Notes under the pieces: model-generated | The model's input: the letters and a program-made list of their open reading frames with translations, nothing else | The model's database searches: none | What the model was told of the DNA's origin: nothing | Program-made: the position numbers and the translations under genes | NCBI GenBank assembly: GCA_007118765.1 | Contig: SKQZ01000106.1 | Location: forward strand, 1 to 8,947 | Length of the DNA: 8,947 bases | Direction of reading: 5' to 3' | From: Candidatus Hydrogenedentota bacterium | Lineage (GTDB): Bacteria; Hydrogenedentota; Hydrogenedentia; Hydrogenedentales; CAITNO01 | Shown here: piece after piece, positions 1 through 7,293 of the stretch | How the letters are laid out: each line of letters starts with the position of its first letter | Position numbering within the stretch: position 1 is the stretch's first letter

Positions 1-1193
1 TCAACCACAATGATGCCCAGATTCGGCAGCGGCGCGAATACGGCCGAGCGTGCCCCCACCACAATGCGTACCTTGCCCTCGCGCGCTCGGCGCCATGCGT
101 CATAACGTTCGCCGTCGCTGAGGCCACTGTGCAAAACGGCAATGTCCTGTTCAAACCGCGCATAGAACCGCCCCACCGTCTGGGGCGTCAATGATATTTC
201 AGGCACAAGCATGATGGCGTCGCGACCGTGGGACAAGGCCGTTTCAATAACCTGCAGATACACTTCGGTCTTGCCGGAGCCGGTGATGCCACGCAACAAA
301 AAGGTGGTATACCGCTTGGCGGCGAGGGCTTCGCATATCTTTGTATAGGTGGCCTGTTGTTCACTGTTCAGTGCATGTTTGGCAAGCGCCTGTGCATCGG
401 CTTTCATATCCGGGACACGGTACAACTCTACTTCGTAGCACGTAATCAGGTTCTTGTCCTGGAGCCCGCGCAACACATTCCGTGTGACATTATGTCGCGC
501 ATAGAGTGTTGTGGCGGCGCACTCATGGTCGCCGTGAAGCAAGTCCAGGTACACTGCGGCCTGTTTGGGCGCACGGCGTTGCAAGGCAAGCAATCCCTCC
601 GTATCCGGTACGGTTTCAGGATTCAGCCGCACCACCGTCTCAGTCAGAATGGAATCGCCGCTGTCGCGGAAAAGACGCTCTTCGCGCAGAATGCCGCGCC
701 TTGTAAGCGCATTCAACGTGTTGCTCAGCGATTGTCCGCCGCCGACTTTTGCCAGTTGTGCGGCGGTAAGCGGCCCCCGTGTGTGCAGTGCCGCAATAAT
801 CTGGCGTTGCCGCTCGCTCAGCCGTGTTGTTCCGAGTGCCTCCTCAACCAGATGATATCGAACGCGCGGCTTGGTTTTGAGTACGGCGGGCAGGGCACAG
901 GCAAGCGCCTCGCCCCAGGAACAGCAATAGTATTCGGACACCCACTTGCATAGTTCGAGCATGGTGGCGTCAAACACAGGCGCCGGATCCGGCAGATCAA
1001 TAATGGAACGCGCCTTGGCAAGATCACAGTTGTCCGATACGCCGACCACAATGCCCAGCGCAATCCGCGACTGTATCGGCGCCAAAACACGCATGCCCAC
1101 CGCCACCCGTTCGCGTAATGCGGCGGGCACGGCATAGGTCAGTGTTTTTTCCAGCGCCAAGGGCAACGCCAGTTCTACATATCGTTTTTCCAT
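1..1193 (-). CDS. priA: Primosomal protein N' (PriA helicase), 3' end cut by window edge
   Basis: PriA is the 3'-to-5' superfamily 2 DNA helicase that recognises stalled or repaired replication forks and starts reloading of the replicative helicase. The visible 397 codons cover the N-terminal DNA-binding region (start MEKRYVELALPLALEKTLTY, typical of PriA 3'-binding domains), a middle winged-helix-like part, and the first helicase lobe. Helicase motifs are clear: LNSEQQ near residue 275, Walker A GITGSGKTEVY at 302-312 with Lys308, LVPEISLTPQ at 329-338, LHSG near 354, and VGARSAVFAPL from 379. The reading stops after IIVV with two bases (GA) of the expected Asp of the DEEH box, so the zinc-binding cysteines and second lobe lie outside. 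Walker A sits about 80 residues later than in E. coli PriA, as in the longer (~800 aa) PriA class. No good Shine-Dalgarno precedes the ATG, but the start matches the family N-terminus. Confidence 0.96.
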   Translation of the reverse strand, partial: MEKRYVELALPLALEKTLTYAVPAALRERVAVGMRVLAPIQSRIALGIVVGVSDNCDLAKARSIIDLPDPAPVFDATMLELCKWVSEYYCCSWGEALACALPAVLKTKPRVRYHLVEEALGTTRLSERQRQIIAALHTRGPLTAAQLAKVGGGQSLSNTLNALTRRGILREERLFRDSGDSILTETVVRLNPETVPDTEGLLALQRRAPKQAAVYLDLLHGDHECAATTLYARHNVTRNVLRGLQDKNLITCYEVELYRVPDMKADAQALAKHALNSEQQATYTKICEALAAKRYTTFLLRGITGSGKTEVYLQVIETALSHGRDAIMLVPEISLTPQTVGRFYARFEQDIAVLHSGLSDGERYDAWRRAREGKVRIVVGARSAVFAPLPNLGIIVV

Positions 1194-1228
1194 GGTATCA
1201 GACTGCATGAGAAATGTTACCTTGGCGC

Positions 1229-1234
1229 ATTATG
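1229..1234 (-). promoter_or_regulatory. Possible -10 box for priA
   Basis: The minus strand reads CATAAT here, one base off the sigma-70 -10 consensus, and would give a leader of about 30 bases before the priA ATG at 1193. No convincing -35 hexamer sits 16-18 bases upstream (GTGCGC at 17), so this is weak. It is the only candidate I see in the 104-base gap between the upstream gene and priA; co-transcription from the upstream gene is the alternative. Confidence 0.2.
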
Positions 1235-1291
1235 GGCGGACGGTACACATTGCGCACGTCGCTTCCCCTTACCTTAGACCGTGTGTATCCG

Positions 1292-1308
1292 GGCGCCCTA
1301 ACTGCGCC
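1292..1308 (-). terminator. Weak GC stem-loop across a stop codon
   Basis: A 5-bp inverted repeat (GGCGC / GCGCC, 7-base loop) spans the TAG stop of the Tat-signal gene. There is no following T-tract, so it is not a canonical intrinsic terminator. It may be a chance feature of GC-rich sequence. Confidence 0.15.
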
Positions 1309-2260
1309 ATGGCCGTTCGCGCCGGGCACTTAGTGCCAGCGCATCCTTTGTAATCTCCACGTCCTCGGCAATCTCGAAATCGAACATGCCCGCAAGAATG
1401 TGGTCTGCGCCGTGATCAAAGGCATAATGAAACGCGTCGTCCGGCGGAATAGCGCCCGCGGCCATCACCTTGAAGGCAATCCACGGTTTTTTAACCTCCG
1501 CCATGAACTGAATGGTCGTTTCCGGTTCGCGACACCAATAGCCCGGAATCTCCGCAACGGCATCCGTTAGCTGGTCGCGCCGGGGACCCGTGGGATAGTT
1601 GTGATGGTGAAACGTTTTGATGTAGAAGTCAGCGGGAATGTCATGTTCCTCGCACATGCGCAATACGGCAAGGTCATGGGCGCCGACACCTGAAGGTACG
1701 CCGTGGTCGTGGGCAATCGCCACGGCCTCTGCGATTTGCGTCGCCTTGTCCTGTGCCGCCAACCTGTCAGCAGTCACGCCCCACAAATAGATGGCTTCAC
1801 AGCCCTCGGCAACCAATTCGCGCACCTGTTTCTCATACCCTTGTCTATCGTGATCAATTTGCGTCGTGGGACAAATAATCCACTGCATCTTGCCGCCTTT
1901 TTCCTTGCGATAATTCACAAGCAGTTCAATGATATGGGGAACCGTATGAACCACCAACGCATTGATGCCGTGACGTTCGGACAGGCGCAATGTTTCCACT
2001 ATCTTCTCATCCGTGTTGTAATGGGCGGTAAGATCATACACATACCGCAGGTCGCGGCTGTGTGTGTAATGAGTCAGCAGATTGCCGCCCAACAACAAGC
2101 GGCTTAACTCCATGCCTTTGATGTCGCCACACGGCATGGGCGACAATTCGTTCGGCGTCGCGGCGTCCTCCGCATCCTTAGCCCCGTATGCTGTCAACGA
2201 TGATACTATGGGCGCGGCCATAGCCGTTTTCATAAACCTGCGTCGATCCATGGGGTTCAT
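1298..2260 (-). CDS. Tat-exported TIM-barrel-like protein of unknown function
   Basis: This is a 320-residue protein. It opens MNPMDRRRFMKTAMAAPIVS: a twin-arginine motif (RRRFMK, residues 6-11), a short hydrophobic stretch and a plausible cleavage after AYG near residue 26, so it is probably exported folded to the periplasm. The mature part alternates strands and helices as in a TIM barrel (for example ELSRLLLGGNLL at 51-62, HGINALVVHT at 98-107, and KKPWIAFKVMAAGA at 257-270 followed by a GADHILAGMFDF segment). A His-rich KTFHHHNYP stretch at 215-223 could bind metal, but this is speculation. Similar uncharacterised Tat-signal proteins occur in Planctomycetota-type genomes, from memory. The longest open frame begins at 2299, but that ATG abuts the -10 box. 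The ATG at 2260 has AGGAG 7 bases upstream and puts the Tat motif near the N-terminus, so I chose it. ATG 2251 is a less likely alternative. The function is not recognised. Confidence 0.85.
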   Translation of the reverse strand: MNPMDRRRFMKTAMAAPIVSSLTAYGAKDAEDAATPNELSPMPCGDIKGMELSRLLLGGNLLTHYTHSRDLRYVYDLTAHYNTDEKIVETLRLSERHGINALVVHTVPHIIELLVNYRKEKGGKMQWIICPTTQIDHDRQGYEKQVRELVAEGCEAIYLWGVTADRLAAQDKATQIAEAVAIAHDHGVPSGVGAHDLAVLRMCEEHDIPADFYIKTFHHHNYPTGPRRDQLTDAVAEIPGYWCREPETTIQFMAEVKKPWIAFKVMAAGAIPPDDAFHYAFDHGADHILAGMFDFEIAEDVEITKDALALSARRERPWRS

Positions 2261-2267
2261 AGCGGTG

Positions 2268-2272
2268 CTCCT
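2268..2272 (-). promoter_or_regulatory. Ribosome binding site deciding the Tat-protein start
   Basis: AGGAG on the minus strand, 7 bases from the ATG at 2260. It supports this start over the longer frame beginning at 2299. Confidence 0.7.
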
Positions 2273-2299
2273 GTCCGGTTGTTGTGCGTTGATGACCAT

Positions 2300-2328
2300 A
2301 GTATACCACTTCCATCTGCGATTTTGCA
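2300..2328 (-). promoter_or_regulatory. Sigma-70-like promoter of the Tat-signal gene
   Basis: The minus strand has TATACT at 2305-2300, five of six bases of the -10 consensus. Seventeen bases upstream lies TGCAAA (2328-2323), a poor -35 match. Transcription would begin near 2293, giving a leader of roughly 33 bases with the AGGAG in the right place. The ATG at 2299 would lie upstream of the transcript start. A 5-bp dyad (2315-2330) overlaps the -35 position. Confidence 0.5.
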
Positions 2329-2490
2329 GAAGGCGTTACATGCGGCCCCTGTGATTTCCCCGTGCCGCCCAACGACAGCGGCTGATATGTCAAGATGATT
2401 ACGCAGAGGGATATACGCTACCATAGACGCTCAGGGGCGCTGTGCATTGGCAACCACTCCCTTGAAAACACAATGCGTTTTGCGCACAAC

Positions 2491-2495
2491 AGGAG
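2491..2495 (+). promoter_or_regulatory. Ribosome binding site of the lipoprotein gene
   Basis: AGGAG lies 12 bases before the ATG at 2508, longer than the usual 5-9. No closer in-frame start codon exists, so 2508 remains the best start. I found no convincing promoter for this strand between 2330 and 2490; TTGAAA at about 2462 has no good -10 partner. Confidence 0.45.
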
Positions 2496-2507
2496 CGCCT
2501 TTTCCGT

Positions 2508-3398
2508 ATGAGACATTACATGCATCTATCGCGTCTTACAACAGCGTCAGTCGTAATTGTGTTGCTGACAACACTTTTCGGCGGCGGGTGTGCGCGACTT
2601 GGCGACCGGCTGGAACCTCTGCCGCTTCCTCCCGGCGCGCCGGAAGTGGCCGACGTGCTTCAAAGCATTGCCGAAAACGAAGCCGCGTTGACCTCTTTTC
2701 GCGCCACCGGCACCGCCGTCATCAAAGTGCCGGAGGTGGAAGCGACACAAATATCGCGGGAAAGCGTCCTGCACTTTCGTTACCCGGACAACCTTCATGT
2801 CATCGGACGCCGTTATGGCACGCGCATTATCGAACTGGTGTATGCGGATGATGCTTTCCTGTTGGAATTTCCCACGCGCCGCGAGTACTGCCTGCAACTG
2901 ACCGCCGAGCCATTCGCCACACTCACCTCGGCGGACATTGTGCGGGAAATGTTCACGCCCGAGCCATGGGCGGCTTTGTCCGAGGAACTGACACGGATGA
3001 TTGACTACGACGAAACCACGCAAACGGCAACCATCGAGATTTGGACGGAGGACCCGCAACTGCGGCTAAAACGCATTGTTCGGGTACAGGGAGCGCCCTG
3101 GGTCATTCTTGAAAGCCAATTATTTGACCGCCACGGCGAGGTCATCGCGCACACGGTCAAAAATGCCTACCATGAACAGGAAGGCATCCGATATCCCACG
3201 GAAATTGAATCTGTGTTGCCGGGCGAAGAGGCATGGATGCGCTTTACCATGCGCCGCGTGGACGTTAACGCCCCGGTGGAAGACCCCGTCTTTGACGTGG
3301 TTGGCCGCGCACGAAACTTGGAGCGGCGCGGCTTTCAACGGGTGGATATATTCGCGGGCGAAGGCCCTTCCAGAGAAGACCTGGAAGTCGGGTTATAG
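2508..3398 (+). CDS. Probable outer-membrane lipoprotein, LolA/LolB-like or DUF4292-like
   Basis: This is a 296-residue protein. The N-terminus has basic residues (Arg2, Arg9), a hydrophobic core at 11-24 and FGGGC ending at Cys28, consistent with a signal peptidase II lipoprotein. The lipobox is atypical because Gly rather than Leu or a similar residue occupies position -3. The mature part begins with a short Pro-rich linker (LPLPPGAPE, near 38-46). A helix follows (VLQSIAENEAALTSFRATGT), then a run of short beta-strand patterns such as ESVLHFRYPDNLHV, TRIIELVYADDAFLLEFP and RLKRIVRVQGAPWVILESQL. That order resembles LolA/LolB-fold or DUF4292-type lipoproteins, which take part in lipoprotein or envelope trafficking. 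The assignment rests on pattern resemblance only. The gene lies 5 bases before rlmN and is probably co-transcribed with it; a functional link is not implied. The stop is TAG at 3396-3398. Confidence 0.8.
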   Translation: MRHYMHLSRLTTASVVIVLLTTLFGGGCARLGDRLEPLPLPPGAPEVADVLQSIAENEAALTSFRATGTAVIKVPEVEATQISRESVLHFRYPDNLHVIGRRYGTRIIELVYADDAFLLEFPTRREYCLQLTAEPFATLTSADIVREMFTPEPWAALSEELTRMIDYDETTQTATIEIWTEDPQLRLKRIVRVQGAPWVILESQLFDRHGEVIAHTVKNAYHEQEGIRYPTEIESVLPGEEAWMRFTMRRVDVNAPVEDPVFDVVGRARNLERRGFQRVDIFAGEGPSREDLEVGL

Positions 3399-3403
3399 AT
3401 ATT

Positions 3404-4450
3404 GTGACAACACACGCACATCACACGAACAACGCGTTGACCGGCATGCTGCCTGAGGAAATTGCCGAGGCCTTGGACTTGCCGCCATTTCGCGGCAAAC
3501 AACTTTTTCAGTGGCTGCAAAAGAAACAAGTGCTGACGCTGGAGCACATGACTGATTTGCCTGCCTCCATGCGTGCAACGCACTCCCCCGCCGTTCCCGT
3601 TTGCGCCCTTGAGATGGTGAAACAGGAGTTGTCTGAACAGAGCGGCGCCGTAAAGGCCTTGTTTTCGTTGGCCGACGGCGAAATGATTGAGTCGGTGTTG
3701 TTGCGGCACGGCGCCCGTGCCACATTTTGCCTGTCATCCCAAGCGGGCTGCCCTTTGGGCTGCGCCTTTTGCGCCACCGGCATGACGGGGTTCCGCCGCA
3801 ACCTGTCCCCCGCTGAAATCGTCGAACAGGCCCTGCGGCTCCACCATGCGGCCGCACTGCCGCCCGATACCACGCCGAACATTGTGTATATGGGCATGGG
3901 CGAACCCTTTTGCAACTACGAGGCCGTAATCAAAAGCATCCATATCCTGATGCATCCCGCGGGTATGCATATTGGCGCACGGAAAATAACCGTTTCCACC
4001 GTCGGCGACGTGCCGGGCATTCTCCGCTTCGCTGAAGAACCCTGGCAAGTGCGGCTGAGCATTTCGCTACATGCGGCTACAGACACATTGCGCGACCAAT
4101 TAACGCCACTGAACAAGCGCTATCCTTTGGCGGCGCTTCATGATGCTTTGCAAACGTATCAACAAAAGCGGCGGCGGCAGATCACCATTGAGTACACCCT
4201 GCTCAACGAAGTGAATGACGCGCCCGCCAACGCCGCGGACCTGGCCTCATATCTGCGCGGTTTGGATGCCGTCGTTAACCTCATCCCCTGGAACCCGGCG
4301 CCGGAACTCCCATTCGCCCCGCCTTCAGCGCGGCGCGTGACAGCGTTTGCGCAGGCCCTGCAAGCTGCGGGCGTAAAGGCCACTGTGCGCAAGGAACGCG
4401 GCGGCGACATCAACGCCGCCTGCGGCCAGCTCCGCGCCGCAAACCGGTGA
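3404..4450 (+). CDS. rlmN: Dual-specificity RNA methyltransferase RlmN (23S rRNA A2503 C2)
   Basis: RlmN is a radical-SAM enzyme that methylates C2 of A2503 in 23S rRNA and, in many bacteria, A37 of some tRNAs. The 348-residue product carries every hallmark. The CxxxCxxC iron-sulfur site is GCPLGCAFC (Cys116, Cys120, Cys123). The cysteine seven residues before it (Cys109, in FCLSSQ) matches E. coli Cys118. GMGEP lies at 164-168, SISLHA at 219-224, NLIPWNP at 292-298, and the C-terminal GGDINAACGQL carries Cys340, the methyl-carrying cysteine equivalent to E. coli Cys355. The N-terminal PPFRGKQLFQWL (27-38) is the usual RNA-binding helix region. Translation starts at GTG 3404, five bases after the lipoprotein stop. 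The only purine-rich match upstream (GGAAG) is 16 bases away, so translational coupling is likely. ATG 3446 would cut into the conserved N-terminus. The length is slightly shorter than in E. coli (384). Confidence 0.97.
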   Translation: MTTHAHHTNNALTGMLPEEIAEALDLPPFRGKQLFQWLQKKQVLTLEHMTDLPASMRATHSPAVPVCALEMVKQELSEQSGAVKALFSLADGEMIESVLLRHGARATFCLSSQAGCPLGCAFCATGMTGFRRNLSPAEIVEQALRLHHAAALPPDTTPNIVYMGMGEPFCNYEAVIKSIHILMHPAGMHIGARKITVSTVGDVPGILRFAEEPWQVRLSISLHAATDTLRDQLTPLNKRYPLAALHDALQTYQQKRRRQITIEYTLLNEVNDAPANAADLASYLRGLDAVVNLIPWNPAPELPFAPPSARRVTAFAQALQAAGVKATVRKERGGDINAACGQLRAANR

Positions 4451-4452
4451 GC

Positions 4453-4467
4453 GCCATGTTTTATGGC
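4453..4467. terminator. Small hairpin between convergent genes
   Basis: GCCAT and ATGGC pair around a GTTTT loop in and around the 10-base gap between the rlmN and gcvPB stops. A second pairing (GCGCC 4451-4455 with GGCGC 4473-4477) surrounds it. There is no T-tract on either side, so it is at best a weak bidirectional terminator. I see no better terminator for either convergent transcript. Confidence 0.2.
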
Positions 4468-5915
4468 AGGTCGGCGCAGTTGAGGGTTTTGGCCGCCTCG
4501 GTCTGATCCAGACGCCCCACGGGCATGGTCTCAGGTGCGCGCAACAAGGCATCAGGGTCTTCTTCGGCCAGCCGGGCAATCTCCAGCAAGGCGTCACAGA
4601 ACGCATCCAGCGTTTCGCGTGATTCGGTTTCCGTGGGTTCTATCATGAGCCCTTCTTTCACCGTCAGCGGGAAATACACTGTGGGAGCATGGAAGCCCCG
4701 GTCAAGCAACGCCTTGGCAATATCAACGGCACGCACCCCGTGGGCAGCGGTTACGTCGGCAGCCGTCAACAAACATTCATGCATGCAGAACCCCTCGTAA
4801 GCGGGCCGCCAAGTCTCTTTCAGCCGCGCCAACACGTAGTTGGCGGTCAGCACCGCGCCTTCACTGACGCGTTTCATCCCCGCATCACCCAGCGCGAGAA
4901 TATAGGCATAAGCGCGCAATGCCACCAAAAAACTGCCAAAGAAAGGCGCCATTTGGCCGATTGACTGTTCGCTTATGACCAGACCATAGCGGTCGCCCTG
5001 TTTGACCACACGCGGGGCGGGCAGGTACGGCGCCAGACGCTCGCCCACGGCAATGGCGCCGGATCCGGGGCCGCCCATGCCATGGGGCGTGCCAAACGTT
5101 TTGTGCAGATTAAAATGCATCACATCAAAACCGAGTGCGCCCGGACGACATTGGCCGACAATCGCATTGAGATTTGCGCCGTCATAATACATCAAAGCGC
5201 CGTGCTCGTGGGCCAGTGCGGACATCTCGGCTACTTTTGGCTCAAAGAGTCCGTGGGTATTCGGACACGTGAGCATCACCCCGGCAATCTGGTCGTTCAT
5301 CAGGTCGGCGTACGCCTCAAAGTCCACCACGCCGCGCTTGTCCGAGGGCAATGTGCGTACCTTGAACCCCGCCATGGCCGCGCTGGCCGGATTGGTGCCG
5401 TGAGCAGCATCGGGAATGAGAATGGTATCGCGCTCCGTGTCACCGCGATGACGGTGATATGCCGCAATAAGCAGCACCCCGGCAAGTTCGCCGTGTGCGC
5501 CCGCCATGGGTTGCAGACAGCCCGCAGTCATGCCCGCGATATCGGCAAGCAGTCGCTCCATGTCGTGAACCACCGCCAATGCGCCCTGACATATGCCAAG
5601 GTAAGGCGCGACCGATGCCGTATGCGGGTGGAGGGTTGTGAACCCGGGCAAGGCGCTTATGGCTTCCGCGACTTTCGGATTATATTTCATGGTGCAGGAA
5701 CCCAGTGGATAGAAATGGGAATCCACGCCAAAGTTTCTGCGAGATAAGCGCGTGAAATGCCGCACCACATCCAATTCGCTTAATTCGGGCAACGGCGGCG
5801 GGGCCTCGCGACGAAGCGCCTCGGGCAATTCCGCTTCGGGCACGTCCAGCGGCTCCGGCATCACCGCCCGGTGTCCTGCTTTACTCGCCTCAAAAACGGT
5901 TTTCAATTCATTCAT
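4461..5915 (-). CDS. gcvPB: Glycine dehydrogenase (decarboxylating) subunit 2, P-protein beta
   Basis: This is the PLP-carrying half of the two-subunit P-protein, which decarboxylates glycine and loads the aminomethyl group on lipoyl-GcvH. The 484-residue product shows the family signatures: FYPLGSCTMKYNPK (68-81), QPMAGAHGELAG (135-146), DAAHGTNPASAAMAGF (169-184), CPNTHGLFEP (217-226), YYDGANLNAI (243-252) and the PLP site NLHKTFGTPHG with Lys272. The loop after the lysine reads GMGGPGSG where the family usually has GGGGPG (Met280). The length is normal for the split type. The longest open frame starts at 5942, but the ATG at 5915 has GGGAGG six bases upstream and fits the family N-terminus. 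It overlaps the gcvPA stop by 8 bases, so expression of the two halves is probably coupled. Confidence 0.97.
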   Translation of the reverse strand: MNELKTVFEASKAGHRAVMPEPLDVPEAELPEALRREAPPPLPELSELDVVRHFTRLSRRNFGVDSHFYPLGSCTMKYNPKVAEAISALPGFTTLHPHTASVAPYLGICQGALAVVHDMERLLADIAGMTAGCLQPMAGAHGELAGVLLIAAYHRHRGDTERDTILIPDAAHGTNPASAAMAGFKVRTLPSDKRGVVDFEAYADLMNDQIAGVMLTCPNTHGLFEPKVAEMSALAHEHGALMYYDGANLNAIVGQCRPGALGFDVMHFNLHKTFGTPHGMGGPGSGAIAVGERLAPYLPAPRVVKQGDRYGLVISEQSIGQMAPFFGSFLVALRAYAYILALGDAGMKRVSEGAVLTANYVLARLKETWRPAYEGFCMHECLLTAADVTAAHGVRAVDIAKALLDRGFHAPTVYFPLTVKEGLMIEPTETESRETLDAFCDALLEIARLAEEDPDALLRAPETMPVGRLDQTEAAKTLNCADLP

Positions 5916-7203
5916 GACAAGCCTCCCGCAGCGCCGCCGCAAATGCGTCCAGTTCGGCGCGCGTCCGTTTTTCCGTCACCGCTACAAGCAGGTCGTTTTC
6001 CGTTCCCGCGCCCTCTGCTTCCAACGGCAGCCCGGCCAGATATCCACGGGGCACCAAGTCGGCAACCACCGCCGTCGCCGGGCGGGGCAAACGCACGGCA
6101 AACTCGTTGAAGGTGGGGCCGTCGTTCAATATCTGCACGAAATCAAGTTTCTTCTTGAGATATTCCGCCTTGGCGTGGCACGCCCGCGCTGTTTCACGAA
6201 GCCCCGTCGGTCCCAGTAAACACAAGTGTATGAGCACGCGCAACGCGCACAGCGCTTGGTTGGAGCAAATGTTCGACATGGCTTTTTCCCGGCGGATATG
6301 CTGTTCCCGCGCCTGCAAGGTCAACACGAATCCCCGGCGTTTGGCGTCGTCTTGCGCCATTGCCGCGATGCGTCCGGGCATCCTGCGGATATAGGCTTTG
6401 CGCGTGGCAAGAATCCCCAGATAGGGGCCGCCGAAACCCAAGGGCAACCCAATGCTTTGCCCTTCGGCCACGGCGATATCCGCATCCATTGCGCCGGGCG
6501 TCTTTACGATGCCGAGGGACACGGGATTCACGGCAAGCACAAGCAGCGCACCGGCATCATGACACCGTTGCGCCAAGTCGCTGTAATCATGCAGCGTACC
6601 CAGGAATGCGGGGTTCTGCGCAATCACACATGCCGTGTCTTCATCAATCTTGGCCGCGTCGTCGTCAAGGTCAAGCGGCGACCCCGCGGTATGGGTCTGC
6701 AACATGCACCGCCAGCGAGGATTGAGTGACTCGTGCAGTGCCACGCGGCGCCGTTTTGTAATGCGGCTGGCCATGATGGCCGCCTCAAATACGGCCGTGC
6801 CACCGTCATACAGCGAAGCATTGGCACATTCCATGTCCATCAGCCGACACATCATGGATTGATATTCGTAAATACTTTGCAGTGTGCCTTGCGAGCATTC
6901 GGGCTGATAGGGCGTATAGGCCGTGACAAATTCACTGCGGCCCGCCAAAGCGTCAACAGCGGCGGGGATATAATGGTCATAATACCCGGCCCCGAGAAAA
7001 CAGACGCAGTCATGGCGGTTCTGACCGGCCAATGCCTCCAGTTCACGCCGCAACGCGATTTCGCTTTTGCCGCGTGTGCCGTTGGTGTCGTTGCGCACAC
7101 GCAATTCATCGGGAATCACACTGAACAGCGCCTCCATGTCAGGCGCGCCAATGACCTCCAGCATTTCCCGCTGTTCCGCTTCGGTAATTGCAGTCCAATC
7201 CAT
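5908..7203 (-). CDS. gcvPA: Glycine dehydrogenase (decarboxylating) subunit 1, P-protein alpha
   Basis: This is the non-PLP-binding half of the heterotetrameric P-protein, needed with GcvPB for glycine decarboxylation. The 431-residue product has FLGAGYYDHYIP (69-80), TAYTPYQPECSQG (94-106), ANASLYDGGTA (127-137), EGQSIGLPLGFGGPYLG (247-263), and GFVLTLQAREQHIRREKA (291-308) followed by SNICSNQAL, all in the family order. Between these, GRIAAMAQDDAKRRGF departs from the usual GR(L/I)VGxTxDxxGxRGF. The start at ATG 7203 has AAGGGA 7 bases upstream and gives the expected MDWTAITEAEQREMLEVIG opening. The frame extends to an ATG at 7254, but those extra residues look unrelated to the family. The gene sits 90 bases after gcvH and overlaps gcvPB by 8 bases. 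Confidence 0.97.
   Translation of the reverse strand: MDWTAITEAEQREMLEVIGAPDMEALFSVIPDELRVRNDTNGTRGKSEIALRRELEALAGQNRHDCVCFLGAGYYDHYIPAAVDALAGRSEFVTAYTPYQPECSQGTLQSIYEYQSMMCRLMDMECANASLYDGGTAVFEAAIMASRITKRRRVALHESLNPRWRCMLQTHTAGSPLDLDDDAAKIDEDTACVIAQNPAFLGTLHDYSDLAQRCHDAGALLVLAVNPVSLGIVKTPGAMDADIAVAEGQSIGLPLGFGGPYLGILATRKAYIRRMPGRIAAMAQDDAKRRGFVLTLQAREQHIRREKAMSNICSNQALCALRVLIHLCLLGPTGLRETARACHAKAEYLKKKLDFVQILNDGPTFNEFAVRLPRPATAVVADLVPRGYLAGLPLEAEGAGTENDLLVAVTEKRTRAELDAFAAALREACHE
5922..5927 (-). promoter_or_regulatory. Strong ribosome binding site of gcvPB inside gcvPA
   Basis: GGGAGG on the minus strand lies within the last codons of gcvPA, six bases before the gcvPB ATG at 5915. It fixes the gcvPB start and lets terminating gcvPA ribosomes re-initiate. 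Confidence 0.8.
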
Positions 7204-7210
7204 AAACACA

Positions 7211-7216
7211 TCCCTT
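7211..7216 (-). promoter_or_regulatory. Ribosome binding site of gcvPA
   Basis: AAGGGA on the minus strand, 7 bases before ATG 7203. It lies downstream of the longer-frame start at 7254 and therefore favours 7203. Confidence 0.6.
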
Positions 7217-7293
7217 TGGAAAACAGACAACGCTCTCCGGTTTCCTTGCAACAATAACGATACTTGAACCGACCATACGGGCGCCGCCGCCGG

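Noticed and set aside
228..953. 241-codon open frame on the plus strand opposite priA
   Set aside because: PriA motifs are unambiguous on the minus strand; the plus-strand frame is Cys/Gln-rich with no family resemblance and is a codon-bias shadow.
1291..1298. GGGCGCCC palindrome downstream of the Tat gene
   Set aside because: Self-complementary 8-mers are common in GC-rich DNA, and there is no T-tract or repeat elsewhere to suggest a site.
2261..2299. Upstream ATG at 2299 as the start of the Tat-signal protein
   Set aside because: It abuts the TATACT -10 box and so would precede the transcript start, and it would bury the twin-arginine motif; ATG 2260 has an AGGAG at proper distance.
5082..5747. 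221-codon plus-strand frame opposite gcvPB, and a 174-codon frame at 6733-7257 opposite gcvPA
   Set aside because: Both are antisense to strongly conserved glycine decarboxylase sequence and have unnatural composition and no ribosome binding site.
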